Origin: Spirometra erinaceieuropaei
Taxonomy: Eukaryota; Platyhelminthes; Cestoda; Diphyllobothriidea; Diphyllobothriidae
Direction: 5' to 3'
Length of the DNA stretch: 64,000 bases
NCBI GenBank assembly: GCA_902702965.1
Contig: CACRXP010000236.1
Span: forward strand, 158,907-222,906
The notes beneath the pieces are model-generated. The model saw only the letters and a list, made by a program, of their open reading frames with translations. It had not been told where the DNA came from and did not search any database. Numbering within the stretch: the first letter of the stretch is position 1; every line of letters begins with the position of its first letter. Both the position numbers and the translations under genes were made by a program. This document shows positions 11,635 to 22,604 of the stretch, one piece after another.

Positions 11635-12560
11635 NNNNNNNNNNNNNNNNNNNNNNNNNNNNNNNNNNNNNNNNNNNNNNNNNNNNNNNNNNNNNNNNNN
11701 NNNNNNNNNNNNNNNNNNNNNNNNNNNNNNNNNNNNNNNNNNNNNNNNNNNNNNNNNNNNNNNNNNNNNNNNNNNNNNNNNNNNNNNNNNNNNNNNNNNN
11801 NNNNNNNNNNNNNNNNNNNNNNNNNNNNNNNNNNNNNNNNNNNNNNNNNNNNNNNNNNNNNNNNNNNNNNNNNNNNNNNNNNNNNNNNNNNNNNNNNNNN
11901 NNNNNNNNNNNNNNNNNNNNNNNNNNNNNNNNNNNNNNNNNNNNNNNNNNNNNNNNNNNNNNNNNNNNNNNNNNNNNNNNNNNNNNNNNNNNNNNNNNNN
12001 NNNNNNNNNNNNNNNNNNNNNNNNNNNNNNNNNNNNNNNNNNNNNNNNNNNNNNNNNNNNNNNNNNNNNNNNNNNNNNNNNNNNNNNNNNNNNNNNNNNN
12101 NNNNNNNNNNNNNNNNNNNNNNNNNNNNNNNNNNNNNNNNNNNNNNNNNNNNNNNNNNNNNNNNNNNNNNNNNNNNNNNNNNNNNNNNNNNNNNNNNNNN
12201 NNNNNNNNNNNNNNNNNNNNNNNNNNNNNNNNNNNNNNNNNNNNNNNNNNNNNNNNNNNNNNNNNNNNNNNNNNNNNNNNNNNNNNNNNNNNNNNNNNNN
12301 NNNNNNNNNNNNNNNNNNNNNNNNNNNNNNNNNNNNNNNNNNNNNNNNNNNNNNNNNNNNNNNNNNNNNNNNNNNNNNNNNNNNNNNNNNNNNNNNNNNN
12401 NNNNNNNNNNNNNNNNNNNNNNNNNNNNNNNNNNNNNNNNNNNNNNNNNNNNNNNNNNNNNNNNNNNNNNNNNNNNNNNNNNNNNNNNNNNNNNNNNNNN
12501 NNNNNNNNNNNNNNNNNNNNNNNNNNNNNNNNNNNNNNNNNNNNNNNNNNNNNNNNNNNN
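11635..12560. other. Assembly gap (926 N)
   Basis: Unresolved bases. Any frame across this interval is an artefact of the N run. Confidence 0.99.
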
Positions 12561-13817
12561 CTGCGATCATTATTAAATTCCGTGTTCCTAAGTTTTTCCC
12601 GCGAGGCATATTAGGAAACCAGTAATCTCATCGATTTGCTAAAGAGGAGGAGCGATCCTACGGAAATTCTTGTATTTACATGTCAGTTCTACAGTTGCAG
12701 TTGTTGGAGCGTCGCTGAATGGATTTGTCTTGCAGGAGGCAGGTGAGGAAGCCGTGATTTGTGTTCTCAAATGAGGATGTAAGAGGCTTGGCGAAAGAGG
12801 GAACTATAACAGTTCTTCGCTAGTGAATGGATGGTCAGTAGCGAGCTTTGTGCAGCTTGCTTCTTACACACCTCTACGCCAGACTGCGACTGCCGACAAG
12901 CAGAGAGGCCGTGTCGACCTCACCAAACCCCGAGCCCTTCGGACACTGCGGCTCCACCGACAAGGCCCAGTCTGGCATGGGCGTCCGAGGGTGCGGTATT
13001 CAAGGCAAACCCTAACTCCCGAAGTTGTCCAACAATTCCTGCGGAAACATACTGGCGCACGTAGATTCCAGCCATTTTTTGCTCATGCACTGTTAACATA
13101 CACAACTGCCGCGATGGCCGAACTAACTGCCTCTCCCGTTTTCGCGTGCATGACCTTGATTTGAACGCTTATACCCAAGTAAGTCAAGTCACCATCGGGT
13201 TGCTAAATTTGACTTTGGAGGTCAGGTCACCAAATTCGGTGGAGAAGTAGAAGCAATCACAACTCCTAACGGGCAGTTGAGTGTATTTAATTGACTGGAA
13301 CTAAAAATTTAAGGTCCCGCTTTGCGTTGACTGGCAATCCTCAGTCTATATCATTTGGCGAGATTTCGCCATCGTCCCTCTGCTCCCCGTTTGCGGCTCA
13401 GTAATACGTCACCCGTACGTATTCCTCAGTGAAGTACTTGAAACACGAATACCTTAGTGGGCAGCACTGGGGCCCTCACAACATGTGTAGCTGCGATATC
13501 TGAGGATTTTAATTACCAACATTATTGCTTTTGAAAGTCGTTCTTTAAGGTGCATCTCAAGAAAGCACCGTCAGTGCGATTGTTACCTTTACGAATGGAG
13601 GGGAAAGTTCGAGTTCCAGGCGTAAGTATAAGTGAAAAAAGAAGGCTGATCGAGCACCATAACAGCCTGTTCATTGTTCTGAGCTTTCGAACTCATGCAG
13701 GCCAAACATCGATCGGTGGTGCAGGAATGGAGGTGGATGCGCAGGTCTCTGTACGTCGGCGCCAGATAGATAAATCGATTGACCGGATTCCCATCGGAGG
13801 CACAGGTCTCAATCAAA
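12561..13817. other. No gene recognised
   Basis: GC-richer open frames around 12820-13164 have no recognisable domain content. I see no repeat unit shared with the rest of the window. Confidence 0.35.
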
Positions 13818-14010
13818 GGTCAAACCTTAATTTGTGGCCGCACCTGAATTAGACAAGCCCAAACCGCCTGTCATACGGGATCGGTTGTAATAGAGGACTT
13901 TACCCTAACCCCTAACACTAACCCCCAACCCAAGTCCCTGACCCTAACCCTAACCCCAAACACTGACCCCTAACCCCTAACAGGTGCGGCTACGAAATAA
14001 GATCTTACCC
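13818..14010. mobile_element. Small TIR element with CCCTAA-like core
   Basis: The ends are inverted. The left end ggtcaaaccttaatttgtgg, then ccgcacctg, mirrors the right end caggtgcggctacgaaataa, then gatcttacc. The core (about 13903-13980) is degenerate telomere-like sequence (ccctaacccctaacactaac and similar). The right end, caggtgcggc(t/g)(a/g)cgaaataagatct, recurs at about 30640-30666, also beside a telomere-like block, so it is a repeated mobile unit and not a one-off. Confidence 0.6.
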
Positions 14011-14716
14011 AATCAACTCTCGGTCTGTTTCGTTTCTGGCGTGGGCGATTACTTTGTGGGTGTAGGCAGCCATTTGTGATAATTCGTCGCCTCGTCACAC
14101 AGGCAGCTAACGTTCGTGCGTACGTGATTCAAGCACGCGTCCAGTCTGACGTTGGTAGTTACAAGGACAGTTTTGGCAAGGGATGCGACACATTACCCCC
14201 GATTGCACCTCAGGATTTAGTCGGTCTTCAATTTTCTCGACCCTACTGCGCATAGTGGTTCTGGGCCGGTGTGCAATTCAACACCTATTTCCACAGCAAT
14301 GCGCTCGGTTGTTTCAGAGGCGTCCCTAATGTATGGTAGAGTAAGTCATTTCGTGGGTGGCACTGTCGCTTGGGTCCTTTGGAGGCGACCGCGTAGGCAG
14401 CGGCTCATAAATGCCTCCGGATAGCCATTCTGCATAAAATGGTGGTAAAAATAACGGGTCTCACATGCTCTTTCCTCCGGCTTGCTGCAGTGAGTCTGGA
14501 TCCGTTTGCAGAGCCTCTTCACACAGCTTATGACTCACCGAATGGCTGCTGGGAAAAATGAGAAGCTGCGTGGTGTTCATTGCCTTCATATGAACCGCCA
14601 TTTCAAGTTCGCCGTTGAAGTTTCTTTTTATGAGCACATCAAAGATGGTCAACTGCTGTTCCTGTTCTTATTCCCTCGTGAATTTTATATCAGGAAAGAC
14701 TGTGTTGGGCAGGTTG
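14011..14716. other. No gene recognised
   Basis: No coding or repeat signal that I can support. Confidence 0.35.
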
Positions 14717-14929
14717 TAGAAGAAGAAGAAGAAGAAGAAGAAGAGGAGGAGGGAGGGTAGGAAGAAGGAGAATAAAAAATGTAGGAATGAGAAGGGGAAG
14801 AAGGAGAAGAAGAATAAGAAGAAGAAGAAGAGGGAGAAGAAGAAGAAGAAGAAGAAGAAGAAGAAGAAGAAGACAACACAGAGACAGCCCGACGACGAGT
14901 TTACGCGGAGAAGAAGAAGAACCGCCAGA
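14717..14929 (+). repeat. GAA/GGA polypurine microsatellite
   Basis: Interrupted gaa repeats with gga variants (14717-14875) form an almost pure purine strand. A short second run is at about 14910-14922. Long homopurine-homopyrimidine tracts can form triplex DNA in principle. Open frames of poly-Glu or poly-Ser across it are artefacts of the triplet repeat. Confidence 0.95.
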
Positions 14930-15377
14930 CCGACTACCCTATAGAGATTAGATCACCTCCCACCGACGAAATGGTGATTCGAACAGCACGCAAATAAAAC
15001 ACCCGCCAACCATCCTCCGAGAGGCCGAGGCAGCGAGAGAAGAAAAAAATCGATCAGCATGAGGTCAACCGACGCAACACGCCACTTCAGTTCCAGGCCG
15101 AGTAAGTGTGTTTTACGCTTTGACACTGGAGATTCGACCAAGCTCTTCGAAGCGTCGGCACCCAAATAAACCCGTTCCGGTGAGCCCATCTTTTTCCTCA
15201 AGTTGTGCAGATTTGGCGATTCGTCCTTCCCTCCGATAAAAAAAGTGTCCTCTACGTAACGGCGCCAAAATACCGGCTCCTTCTGCCACTTAATCGGAGA
15301 CTAGTGGGTCTATTGGAGTTCCCTTGATCTGGTCATAGGTCTCTCCGGCAAAAATGAAGTAAGTCCGTTGGCGGAGT

Positions 15378-15868
15378 TCAAACAGCCTCATGAGGATGCT
15401 CGATTTCGGGCGCACTCTGAGTCATGTCGTACGCCTTTTCAAGTTTGTTGCACAAAACTTCGCAGGCCAAGTTCGATGAGATTAATGTGAATAACAACGT
15501 CACATCGAAAGAGACCACAATTTCGTCTAGCTGTATCCTCCGACCCCGGAGTTTTATGAGGCTGGTCAAACTGGGGTAGTTGAATTGTCTTTGAGGAACT
15601 CCAGTTTTGAATACATCCACTTTGTCAAACGATAGGTGGGACAGCCTTTTAAGCCAACCATTGGCCGCGGTTGTATATTTTATTTAGAAATTTTCGGCCG
15701 ACCATAGAATCCAGCTAGAGCGGTGCACGATGCTATCATTTGGGGCCATTCATTCTCCGTGATCATATTTTTGCGTCGGTATTTTCTAAGCAGTTTTTCC
15801 AGCCGCTCTGCTACCGTTTTGGTTTGCGAGTTCTGTGCTGTCATCAAGAGGGGTCCTAGCTTTCTCAT
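15378..15868 (-). pseudogene. PLE reverse transcriptase fragment
   Basis: Two open stretches read KYRRKNMITENEWPQMIAS then TALAGFYGRPKISK (RT entry region), and later LDEIVVSFDVTLLFTLISS (motif A, in which the first catalytic Asp sits in FDVT). A region lost between them (about 15680-15620) should hold RT motifs 1-2. The downstream motif with YxDD is not found. In known PLEs this RT is telomerase-like. This copy is inactive by frame disruption. Confidence 0.75.
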
Positions 15869-16006
15869 TGTATGAACAAGGGGAAAGGCGAGAAAACATG
15901 CAGGACCTATTCATGTCAAAAAAAAAGTTCGCGACCTCTTATTCAGCCGCACAGGGTCATTGTGAATTTATAAGATAAGGTAAATTGCTCAATGAGAAAT
16001 CGACGC

Positions 16007-16535
16007 AGAGGGATGAAACATGATAGGTAAATAAATCATAGATTGTTAGTCTGATATACGGGTGCACATGGCGAGGGGAAAGGGGGAGAGAAGTTATCTG
16101 AGCAAGCGAGCTCACAGCACAGCGAAAATCAGTCGAAAGTGATTAAAATTCCACACAGGGGATAGCAGTCAGTTATGCGGGGCGGGAATAAGAGAACGGG
16201 TGTGAGAATTGGGTTATGGTCATTATCAGTTCTTACCACGGCTGTGTACAGTTGATCATGCGATCCAGCTGCTTACAGAGTTCCGGTTTTCTCCTCCATA
16301 TTGCAGCGGCTTCGGCAAAGCACAGGAGACGCCCAGTAATCGCCCGAAGTTAGACCTTAAATCGGTCATTAGATCCACCGTGTGGCCCATGTCCACTAGG
16401 TGTTTCGTAAGTGAGCTCCTGGGTACCTTCCGACAGGTTTTCATTGTAACGTGGACTCGCTTGCTCAGATAACCTCCCTCCCCCTCCCCCTCGCCATGTG
16501 CTGTATTTATTTATCCTGTTTCATCTCTCTCGAGC
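16007..16535. mobile_element. Inverted-repeat-flanked insertion carrying a second PLE fragment
   Basis: The left arm, + strand at about 16012-16109, contains gatgaaaca, taaataaa, cacatggcgagggg and gttatctgagcaagcgag. It matches the right arm read on the minus strand (about 16535-16454). Between them, minus 16444-16256 reads MKTCRKVPRSSLTKHLVDMG then HTVD, which resembles the post-YIG part of a GIY-YIG domain (compare SSILAHLIDTNHRVD at 44.6 kb). Inverted terminal arms around a PLE C-terminus fit a PLE with inverted pseudo-LTRs inserted into an older PLE. This interpretation is inference. Confidence 0.5.
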
Positions 16536-17300
16536 GATTTCCGATTGAACAGCTTACCTTTTAAGTACGCAAGGAGCGAGGTCACGAAATTCTACGACGT
16601 CAATAAATCCTGCAAGTTTCGTCGCCTTTGCCCTTTTAAAATTTATTCCGGGAAAACAATGTTTCATATCTGGTTACAGTCTTCTCACTTCAACACGACA
16701 GTTGATCGTCCCTTGCCAGCAGGCAGAATGATAATTTTGTCGTCCTTCCTCAGCTCCCTCATAACTTCTGACTCCCTCTACGAAATACATTGGACTAGTC
16801 TGCGTGTTATTAGAAAGCTAACGCATTGTTGGATGGAGTGATTGTTGTCGTCGGTTGCTTCAGTTCCCAAAAGTATGGCTTCCAGGGCTGCTGTGAAGTC
16901 GACAGGATCAGCATCTGCTGTATTGAAACAATTTCCATGCCGATGCGCTCCTAGTTGCCGCTTTGCTAGCTGATTAGATGAGAGATTATGTACAACGTTT
17001 GAGCTGTCCGTGACTGTTGGTTCTTACTTGGTTAATGTCCGGTCGAAAACTTCTCTCTTCTTGGCTTTCTTGTGATATACTAAAGCGGAGATCGTCCTAC
17101 CAAGGTCCTCAGTGATAGAACTACGGGGAGTGTAGACACACTCCCTTCTATTGTCCTCGATCTTAGCCTTATATTTCTCCAAACGTCGATGGCAGTCGTC
17201 CACCAGAACCCTTGTCATCTGTTTGGCACGCCGTCTCACAATGTCTCTTCTCATAGTCGCGTTAACGGAAGCCTTATGCCTTAGGCATGGTGATATCACT

Positions 17301-19329
17301 TCATACTGGATACGTCTGTGCAGAAAACGTAGCTGTTCGTATGTTGCTGACTTTCGTGGGGAGAATACCTCCCAGCCGCTAGCAGTCCGAAGCGCATAGC
17401 GCCCGCATTTTCAAAGAAACAAAACTGGTCGAGCACCTTGCTGTTACACTCCCTCCATCCTCAGTAGATTTCCTACCCCTATTCCGTAGATGGGCGATTG
17501 TAATTTTTGCTTGTAGGATACTATTTTTGTCAATACACACGAAAAGATGAGTACAGGTAGGCAGCCAAAGGGGGGGGTTGATAGTTTGAACAAACATAAC
17601 GAGAAATAATAGAGACAGAGAGGGTGAAGTGAAGTACGGAGTTTGGAAAAATAAAGACCAGTGGTTTTATTAGAAGACAGATACTAGGTTCTGTTTGGTG
17701 TTCCTTTGCGCGCCACGTTACGCAGGGAAACGGCGTCAATGGTCCACCCCGCTATCACAATACACTCTACGAAACACATACTACTGTTGAATCGCATTAT
17801 TAAATGGTCTGGCATTTGAGTCGGCCTAGGTCGGTCTCATGTTCGTAGTGGGCGTGCACTTGGCTCTAGCGTTTGGTGGTGAAAGTGGGTTGAATAGCGT
17901 CACCGTTTCCACTAACGGCTAGTCACTAGCGTTCAGGTCTTCATCTAGGTCATGCCTCGTCGGTCATGGGATCGCGAGCGGTGGATTCTTGGTGGCTCAG
18001 TACGCTGTAAGAAGGGGGGGTGGCATGATGACTGGGTTCGACTCACATACTCCGAAGGATCAACAGACGTCTGAATTTGCATGTATTCCCCACAATTACT
18101 ACGCACGAGACTGCTCTCGGACCGCAGAGGTCAAGTACTTATTGGCCAACGTTTCGTAACTTACGTGCAAGCCTAAGTTTGGCTGAAGGCATAGGGTGTG
18201 TTTCGCGTGGCAGAAGCGCTGAGAGCTCTGCTATATTGCAAACAAGTTTCTGAAGGGAATCCAAGCGGGGTCAAAAGTCAAGGTTACCCAGAATCATGGA
18301 CAGATGGTCTGGATGCGTATGATAAATAAGAAGATGAAGAAAACTTGTGCAGATGAATACAAATATGCGCCATGCCTTTTAACCCCTTTTTAATCCTCTC
18401 GGTTAAATTATAAGGCAGAAACAGTCCTACCTGATTAGCAATCTAACCTTCAACGCAAGTGACCTTGAACTCAAATGTTGTGTGGATTTAAGAATACAAA
18501 TGCGATTTCTGCAGTGCTGCTATTTCGACGCCTACGATTCGGACTCTGTTCAAAAGAAATGTCAGTATTCGACGTAGTCCGTTGATATCACCGACCTGTT
18601 ACGGTCTATGACAGTATATACCCTTACCTGTACCCTACACAAACTAATGGAGCTCCATACATCCAATTATTTATTCACGGTGTAAACTTCGGATTCGGCA
18701 ATATTGGCTTTTGCACCTGTAAATCTTTCCTTCAAGAGAACTATTTTGGCCCCAAAAGTACCTTTGGGTTTTCGTCTCTATACAAGAACGCCTTACCAAC
18801 AAAAACCACCATCAGACCCCACAAAGAGAGTACAGACTGGTTTCCGCATACGTAATGATGGATCACGGAGCATACAAGGGAAATTTCAAACACCCTTTCA
18901 ACGACGATTATAAATGTCCTGTAAGTTACGTTGGCTGCTTTACTTTGGAGTTAGCTTTCAGGTTTCAGGTTTCCTGCACTTCATGTCCGAACTAACTGGC
19001 TGAGGCAGCCTACGAGAAGGCTTGCTTTGGTTTCAGCGCGTTCTTAACACAGCCAACAGTTGAAAGCTGAACTATACTTATTAACATTCCACTGTCATTT
19101 CCGAGAGAACTCTTCTTTCACATAGTAAATTTATAATATCCGGAAACTCCCTCATCGTTACCAAACAGATCGAAGACAGTTCTTTTGAAGTACAATGATG
19201 GGTCACTTTGCATATAAAGGGAATTTCAGGGAAAGGTTGAAGATGTCCTGTAGGTTGCGTCGGTTACTTTGATTTGGATTTGATTTTCGAGTTTAATGCT
19301 TACTGCACTTTCTGCGCAGAACCAGTTTC
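17301..19329. other. No gene recognised
   Basis: Short frames only. None has a motif I can name, and I see no tRNA, SINE or terminal-repeat structure in this stretch. Confidence 0.35.
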
Positions 19330-19395
19330 TTTATCAATTAGTGAATCTGGTGCAGCTGCGGACAGAGCACCTACGTCGGAGAAACTGGGAGATTA

Positions 19396-19770
19396 TTGCG
19401 GATGCGCATGGCTGAGCACGCAGCAGCTGTGAGGAACAAAGACGCTAACTCCCAGGTGGCGGCTCATTCCACGGAATGCGGCCGTAGTTTCAAGTTTCAG
19501 GAGGTCGAAATCCTTGCAAGACCTGACAACCGCGTGAGCCGCGAACTGCTCGAATCAGGGTTCTCAGGCTCGCAATTCATCACCAACCTCAATGACCTCA
19601 CGGTACCATATTCGGGGCTTCGACATTCCCTGAGCAGGGGAATCAGTCACGTTAGGAGGGCGCTGGCGAGCAACAATCCCGGTGACAGCGGACCAATTTG
19701 CCAAGTCATCCTGTCATTATCCAACATGGATGATGAAATTGCGGCAATTAAAAACTCGGACGCAGACTGA
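19396..19770 (+). pseudogene. PLE C-terminal (GIY-YIG-associated) fragment
   Basis: The frame reads MAEHAAAVRNKDANSQVAAH, SFKFQEVEILARPDNRVSRE then LLESGFS, and ends IAAIKNSDAD. It is parallel to 9451-9861 and contains the RMAEH and GxxFKF blocks characteristic of this PLE family's C-terminus. Upstream sequence (about 19340-19395) continues the family resemblance (SEKLGDY-like) but the GIY and YIG strands are not recognisable. There is no plausible host start codon, so treat it as a 5'-truncated retroelement remnant. Confidence 0.75.
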
Positions 19771-19903
19771 CGAGCCATCATCGGCTCAACTACGACCCTC
19801 AGCGATGATCGTGAGAGCTGTTACTTAAAGTACGCCTGTAGGCCCGCGGCAGCTACGTACTATAAATACTGCAGTCTTTGTGCCTTCACTACTTTTACCT
19901 GCG

Positions 19904-19956
19904 ATTGTCTCTGATGAGGGGTTCGGGTGAGAATCCGAAATGTCAGGCCAATAAAA
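19904..19956 (+). ncRNA. Type I hammerhead ribozyme motif, core intact
   Basis: The conserved CTGATGA lies at 19911-19917. Stem II (ggggttc/gaatcc, one bulge) spans 19918-19936. GAAA is at 19937-19940, and a minimal helix III (ATGT) then C at 19944 forms the predicted cleavage site. Stem I pairs attgtct (upstream) with aggccaat (downstream) through about six pairs including G-U. A very short helix III is typical of the minimal hammerheads described in PLE terminal repeats. In other copies helix III is the palindrome ACGT, which could support dimer-type cleavage; here it has drifted to ATGT. Activity is untested. Confidence 0.72.
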
Positions 19957-20018
19957 TTTTCGTTCCAGTGATCGCATCTTCTTCTTCTAAACGGACTGAG
20001 TCGACCCATGGGAAAATA

Positions 20019-21402
20019 CAGTAGGTGGGCTAACTCATGAAATGTCAGCCGAAATTCGGAAATGCGTCTTCGTTTCGAAAAAATTAACTAAGCAGGGCTG
20101 TAAAGCTAAACATCACGCAGCGTAATTCTATAATAATTCAGTAACCGCAGGATGTCAGCTTTCGAAGCAACTTCTTTCCGGCTGCATGCAAAAACTTCAC
20201 TCTGAAAAAAGTGGATACTTATGTAGCATGCATTTTTCGATGCCCTTAAAAATTCAATTATATTTAATGGAAAACATGCATAAAGTATTCATTCTATTGC
20301 TCATTCGGTAGAAACTTACGTCTTCTTCTAATTTTTTTAGTAGAAGGGAAGGTATGATTTGGTTTTCAAAAACTTTTCCAATTACCGAACAATTTTGAAC
20401 TCGATCTGCCGTTACACTTACATTCAGGGTTTCCAAACTACAATTCGTATATTTACCGAGTACTGAAAACAATACATTTCCCTACGGTATTAAAAGGAGA
20501 CTATATGGGTTCACAAAATTCAGCCGTGGGTTAGGGCCATATTGTTAACTTTACAAGCCACATTGGTAAATGCAGTGACAAGACTTTTTATGAACAGCCA
20601 TTTATCGGTATTAGAAAATCGTCCAATCAGGAACTTATTGGAAATTGAATTTTACCCTTCCTTCGAGTATAAATTGGAAAGAGACGTAAGTTTCTACCGA
20701 ATGAGCAAAATACTGAATATTCTTACACATGTTTTTTATTAAATATAATAGAAATGTATAATTCGGCTTTCAAATCTTTTCCAATGCCCGATTTATTGGG
20801 AATCCGACCTGTCGTTACACTTGCATTCAGGGTTTCCAAACTACGAGTCGCATATTTATCGCGAACGGAAAACCATACATTTTTCTACGGCATTGAGAGG
20901 AGACTATATGGGGTTCATAAAATTGTGCAGTGAATTTGAGCCATATTGCTAACTCTACAAGCTGCCTTGCAAAATGCAGAGACACGATGTTTTATGGACG
21001 GCCATTTCACGGTAATAAACAATCACATAATCAGAAACTTTTAAGACCGAATTATACACGTTCGTCGCGTATAAAATTGGAAGAAGACATAAATTTCTAC
21101 CGAATGGATTAGAGAAAGAACATGCTTATCCACATTTTTCATAAAATATAATTGAATTTTTAGGGGCATCGAAAATCAGTGGGAAAAATTCGTACTACTT
21201 CAGTAGAATTTTTTTGCAGAGCGCGGTTTTTGCATGCGGCCGAAAAGATGTTTATTCAAAAGCCAGCATCCCAATGTAACTGAAGTATTAAAGAATCATT
21301 CTGTATGATGACTAATTTTAAAACCTTTCTTAAGTAATCTTTTCGAAACGGAAACGCATTTCAGAATTCCCGTTAACATTTCATGAGTTGGCGCACTTGC
21401 TG
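20019..21402. mobile_element. Foldback/MITE-like element, copy 1
   Basis: The ends are long inverted repeats. The left end starts cagtaggtgggctaactcat then gaaatgtcagccgaaattc, and the right end closes catttcatgagttggcgcac then ttgctg. Inner blocks also mirror each other: ataaagtattcattctattg (20280) against the 21.1 kb block, and gcatgcaaaaac (20192) against gtttttgcatgc (21225). An internal block (gccatattgttaactttaca, 20540) is repeated directly at 20940. No transposase frame is present. Three further copies lie at 40430, 59950 and 60855. Confidence 0.8.
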
Positions 21403-22299
21403 AAGGTATCGATTACTGTGTGCATACCTCCATCCCATCCGTTCTAAAAATTCTAACCAAATTCGCTACCCAAATACTACCACAACTATTTTCATAACTG
21501 AGATTTCTTCGTCAGTCTCGGTATAGTTATTTTACTGCCATCTGGTGTGTGCACAAGAAAGGTCTTAAAAACTTACAGTCAACGACTCCCATATAAACCA
21601 ACTTCGTTTTCAGTGGCCCAGGAGTCACTTTTAATTCCGGAAGGGTCCAGGCCTGAGCGTAGACCTACAAAATTCAATTACACATCTACCTGCCATCTAA
21701 ACCGACTTCAAAAAGGCCTCCGACGGCGCTACTCTCCAACGTCTCCTTCGTAAACCGCGCAGCGTAGGAGTTTGCGGACGTCCCTTTGTATAAACCCAAA
21801 ACATTTTGGCTGGACGATCCCAGAGAGTGCATGTCGGGCGTCAGCAGTTCTCAGAGGTGACCGCGGTGAACGGCGTCCCACAGGGCTCTGTTTTCCTCGT
21901 TTTCATTAGTGACTGCGTCAGGGAACTAGACTGTAATGTCATCCTGTTCATTTAGAACATCAAATTATGGAAATATGCTCACAATGCTGCAGACGAGAGC
22001 CATCTGCAAATAAACTTGGGCAAGCTGGAGGACTGGTTGAATCGCCTCTTTATACCCTTCAGCGTATGAATGTGCGACGTTTTTCAATTTGACAACTGTA
22101 GAGTCTCCAGCCCGAGGGCTAGCTTTCTAAACGGTTCATCATTGACACAAATTGACCGTCAGGAGAATTTGGGTCTGTGTCGACTACATCTTCAATCAAA
22201 CCAACTCTGAACTGCACAAAGGTAACAAGGTCGGCGCAACTTCATTGCAACTCATCAGCTGACCCTATATGGTGATTGACAAAGACAACTTGGTATTAT
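21403..22299. other. No gene recognised
   Basis: Short frames only, and I find no structure shared with other parts of the window. Confidence 0.35.
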
Positions 22300-22604
22300 T
22301 TGATTATGTAGCCTCATCTCATGGACACAATACTTCTGGGTTGGAATTAGGGTTAGGGATTATGGTTAGGAGTTGAGGCTAGGAGTTGCGGATAGGGGTT
22401 ACAGTTAGGGAGTATGACATCTATGTCTCAACCGCTCAACGTACAACCGTGCATTCCCAGCGGTTTCCTTCTGCATACAATTACTTGACCTCGTCGCCTG
22501 TGCGCCCCTCCGCCCCACCTGCAGAAACCCCTAACACCACCGGTTACGTATTACAGGTGGCTGAGGTTTGTTTACTTGAGGTGGTGCTATATAACCACAT
22601 CTGA
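22300..22604. mobile_element. Small element with TTAGGG-like block
   Basis: A degenerate ttaggg block (about 22344-22410) is followed by cttgacctcgtcgcctgtgc, ccccacctg, acaccaccgg and tattacaggtggctgaggtt, ending tatataaccacatctga. The right-hand half is collinear with 49890-50014. The left edge is uncertain, because only the right terminus (ataaccacatct) clearly matches the family. Confidence 0.6.

Larger units (their letters stand above)
15378..17300 (-). mobile_element. Penelope-like element, broken, with internal insertion
   Basis: On the minus strand the order is as follows. An N-terminal-type segment lies at 17299-17024 (ends KKAKKREVFDRTLTK). The conserved segment LRKDDKIIILPAGKGRSTVV is at about 16758-16693. 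An intrusive block sits at about 16535-16007. RT segments follow at 15868-15680 (ends TALAGFYGRPKISK) and 15620-15378 (contains EIVVSFDVTLLFTLI, the RT motif around the first catalytic Asp). The ADKGR and ARFYGLPKIHK motifs are PLE hallmarks. Frameshifts and stops separate all blocks. Confidence 0.75.
19330..19992 (+). mobile_element. Penelope-like element, 3' end
   Basis: This has a PLE C-terminal coding remnant (about 19396-19770), then tactataaatactgcag (about 19857-19873), then a hammerhead motif (19904-19956), ending in a ctt-rich tail near 19990. It is collinear with the 9.2-10.0 kb copy. The tail ends 27 bases before the foldback element at 20019, so the two elements sit nearly back to back. 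Confidence 0.8.

Noticed and set aside
11616..12614. Two frames of about 330 codons on opposite strands
   Set aside because: They consist almost entirely of X from the N run 11635-12560.
14506..14879. Poly-Glu and poly-Ser frames
   Set aside because: They are translations of the GAA microsatellite on the two strands.
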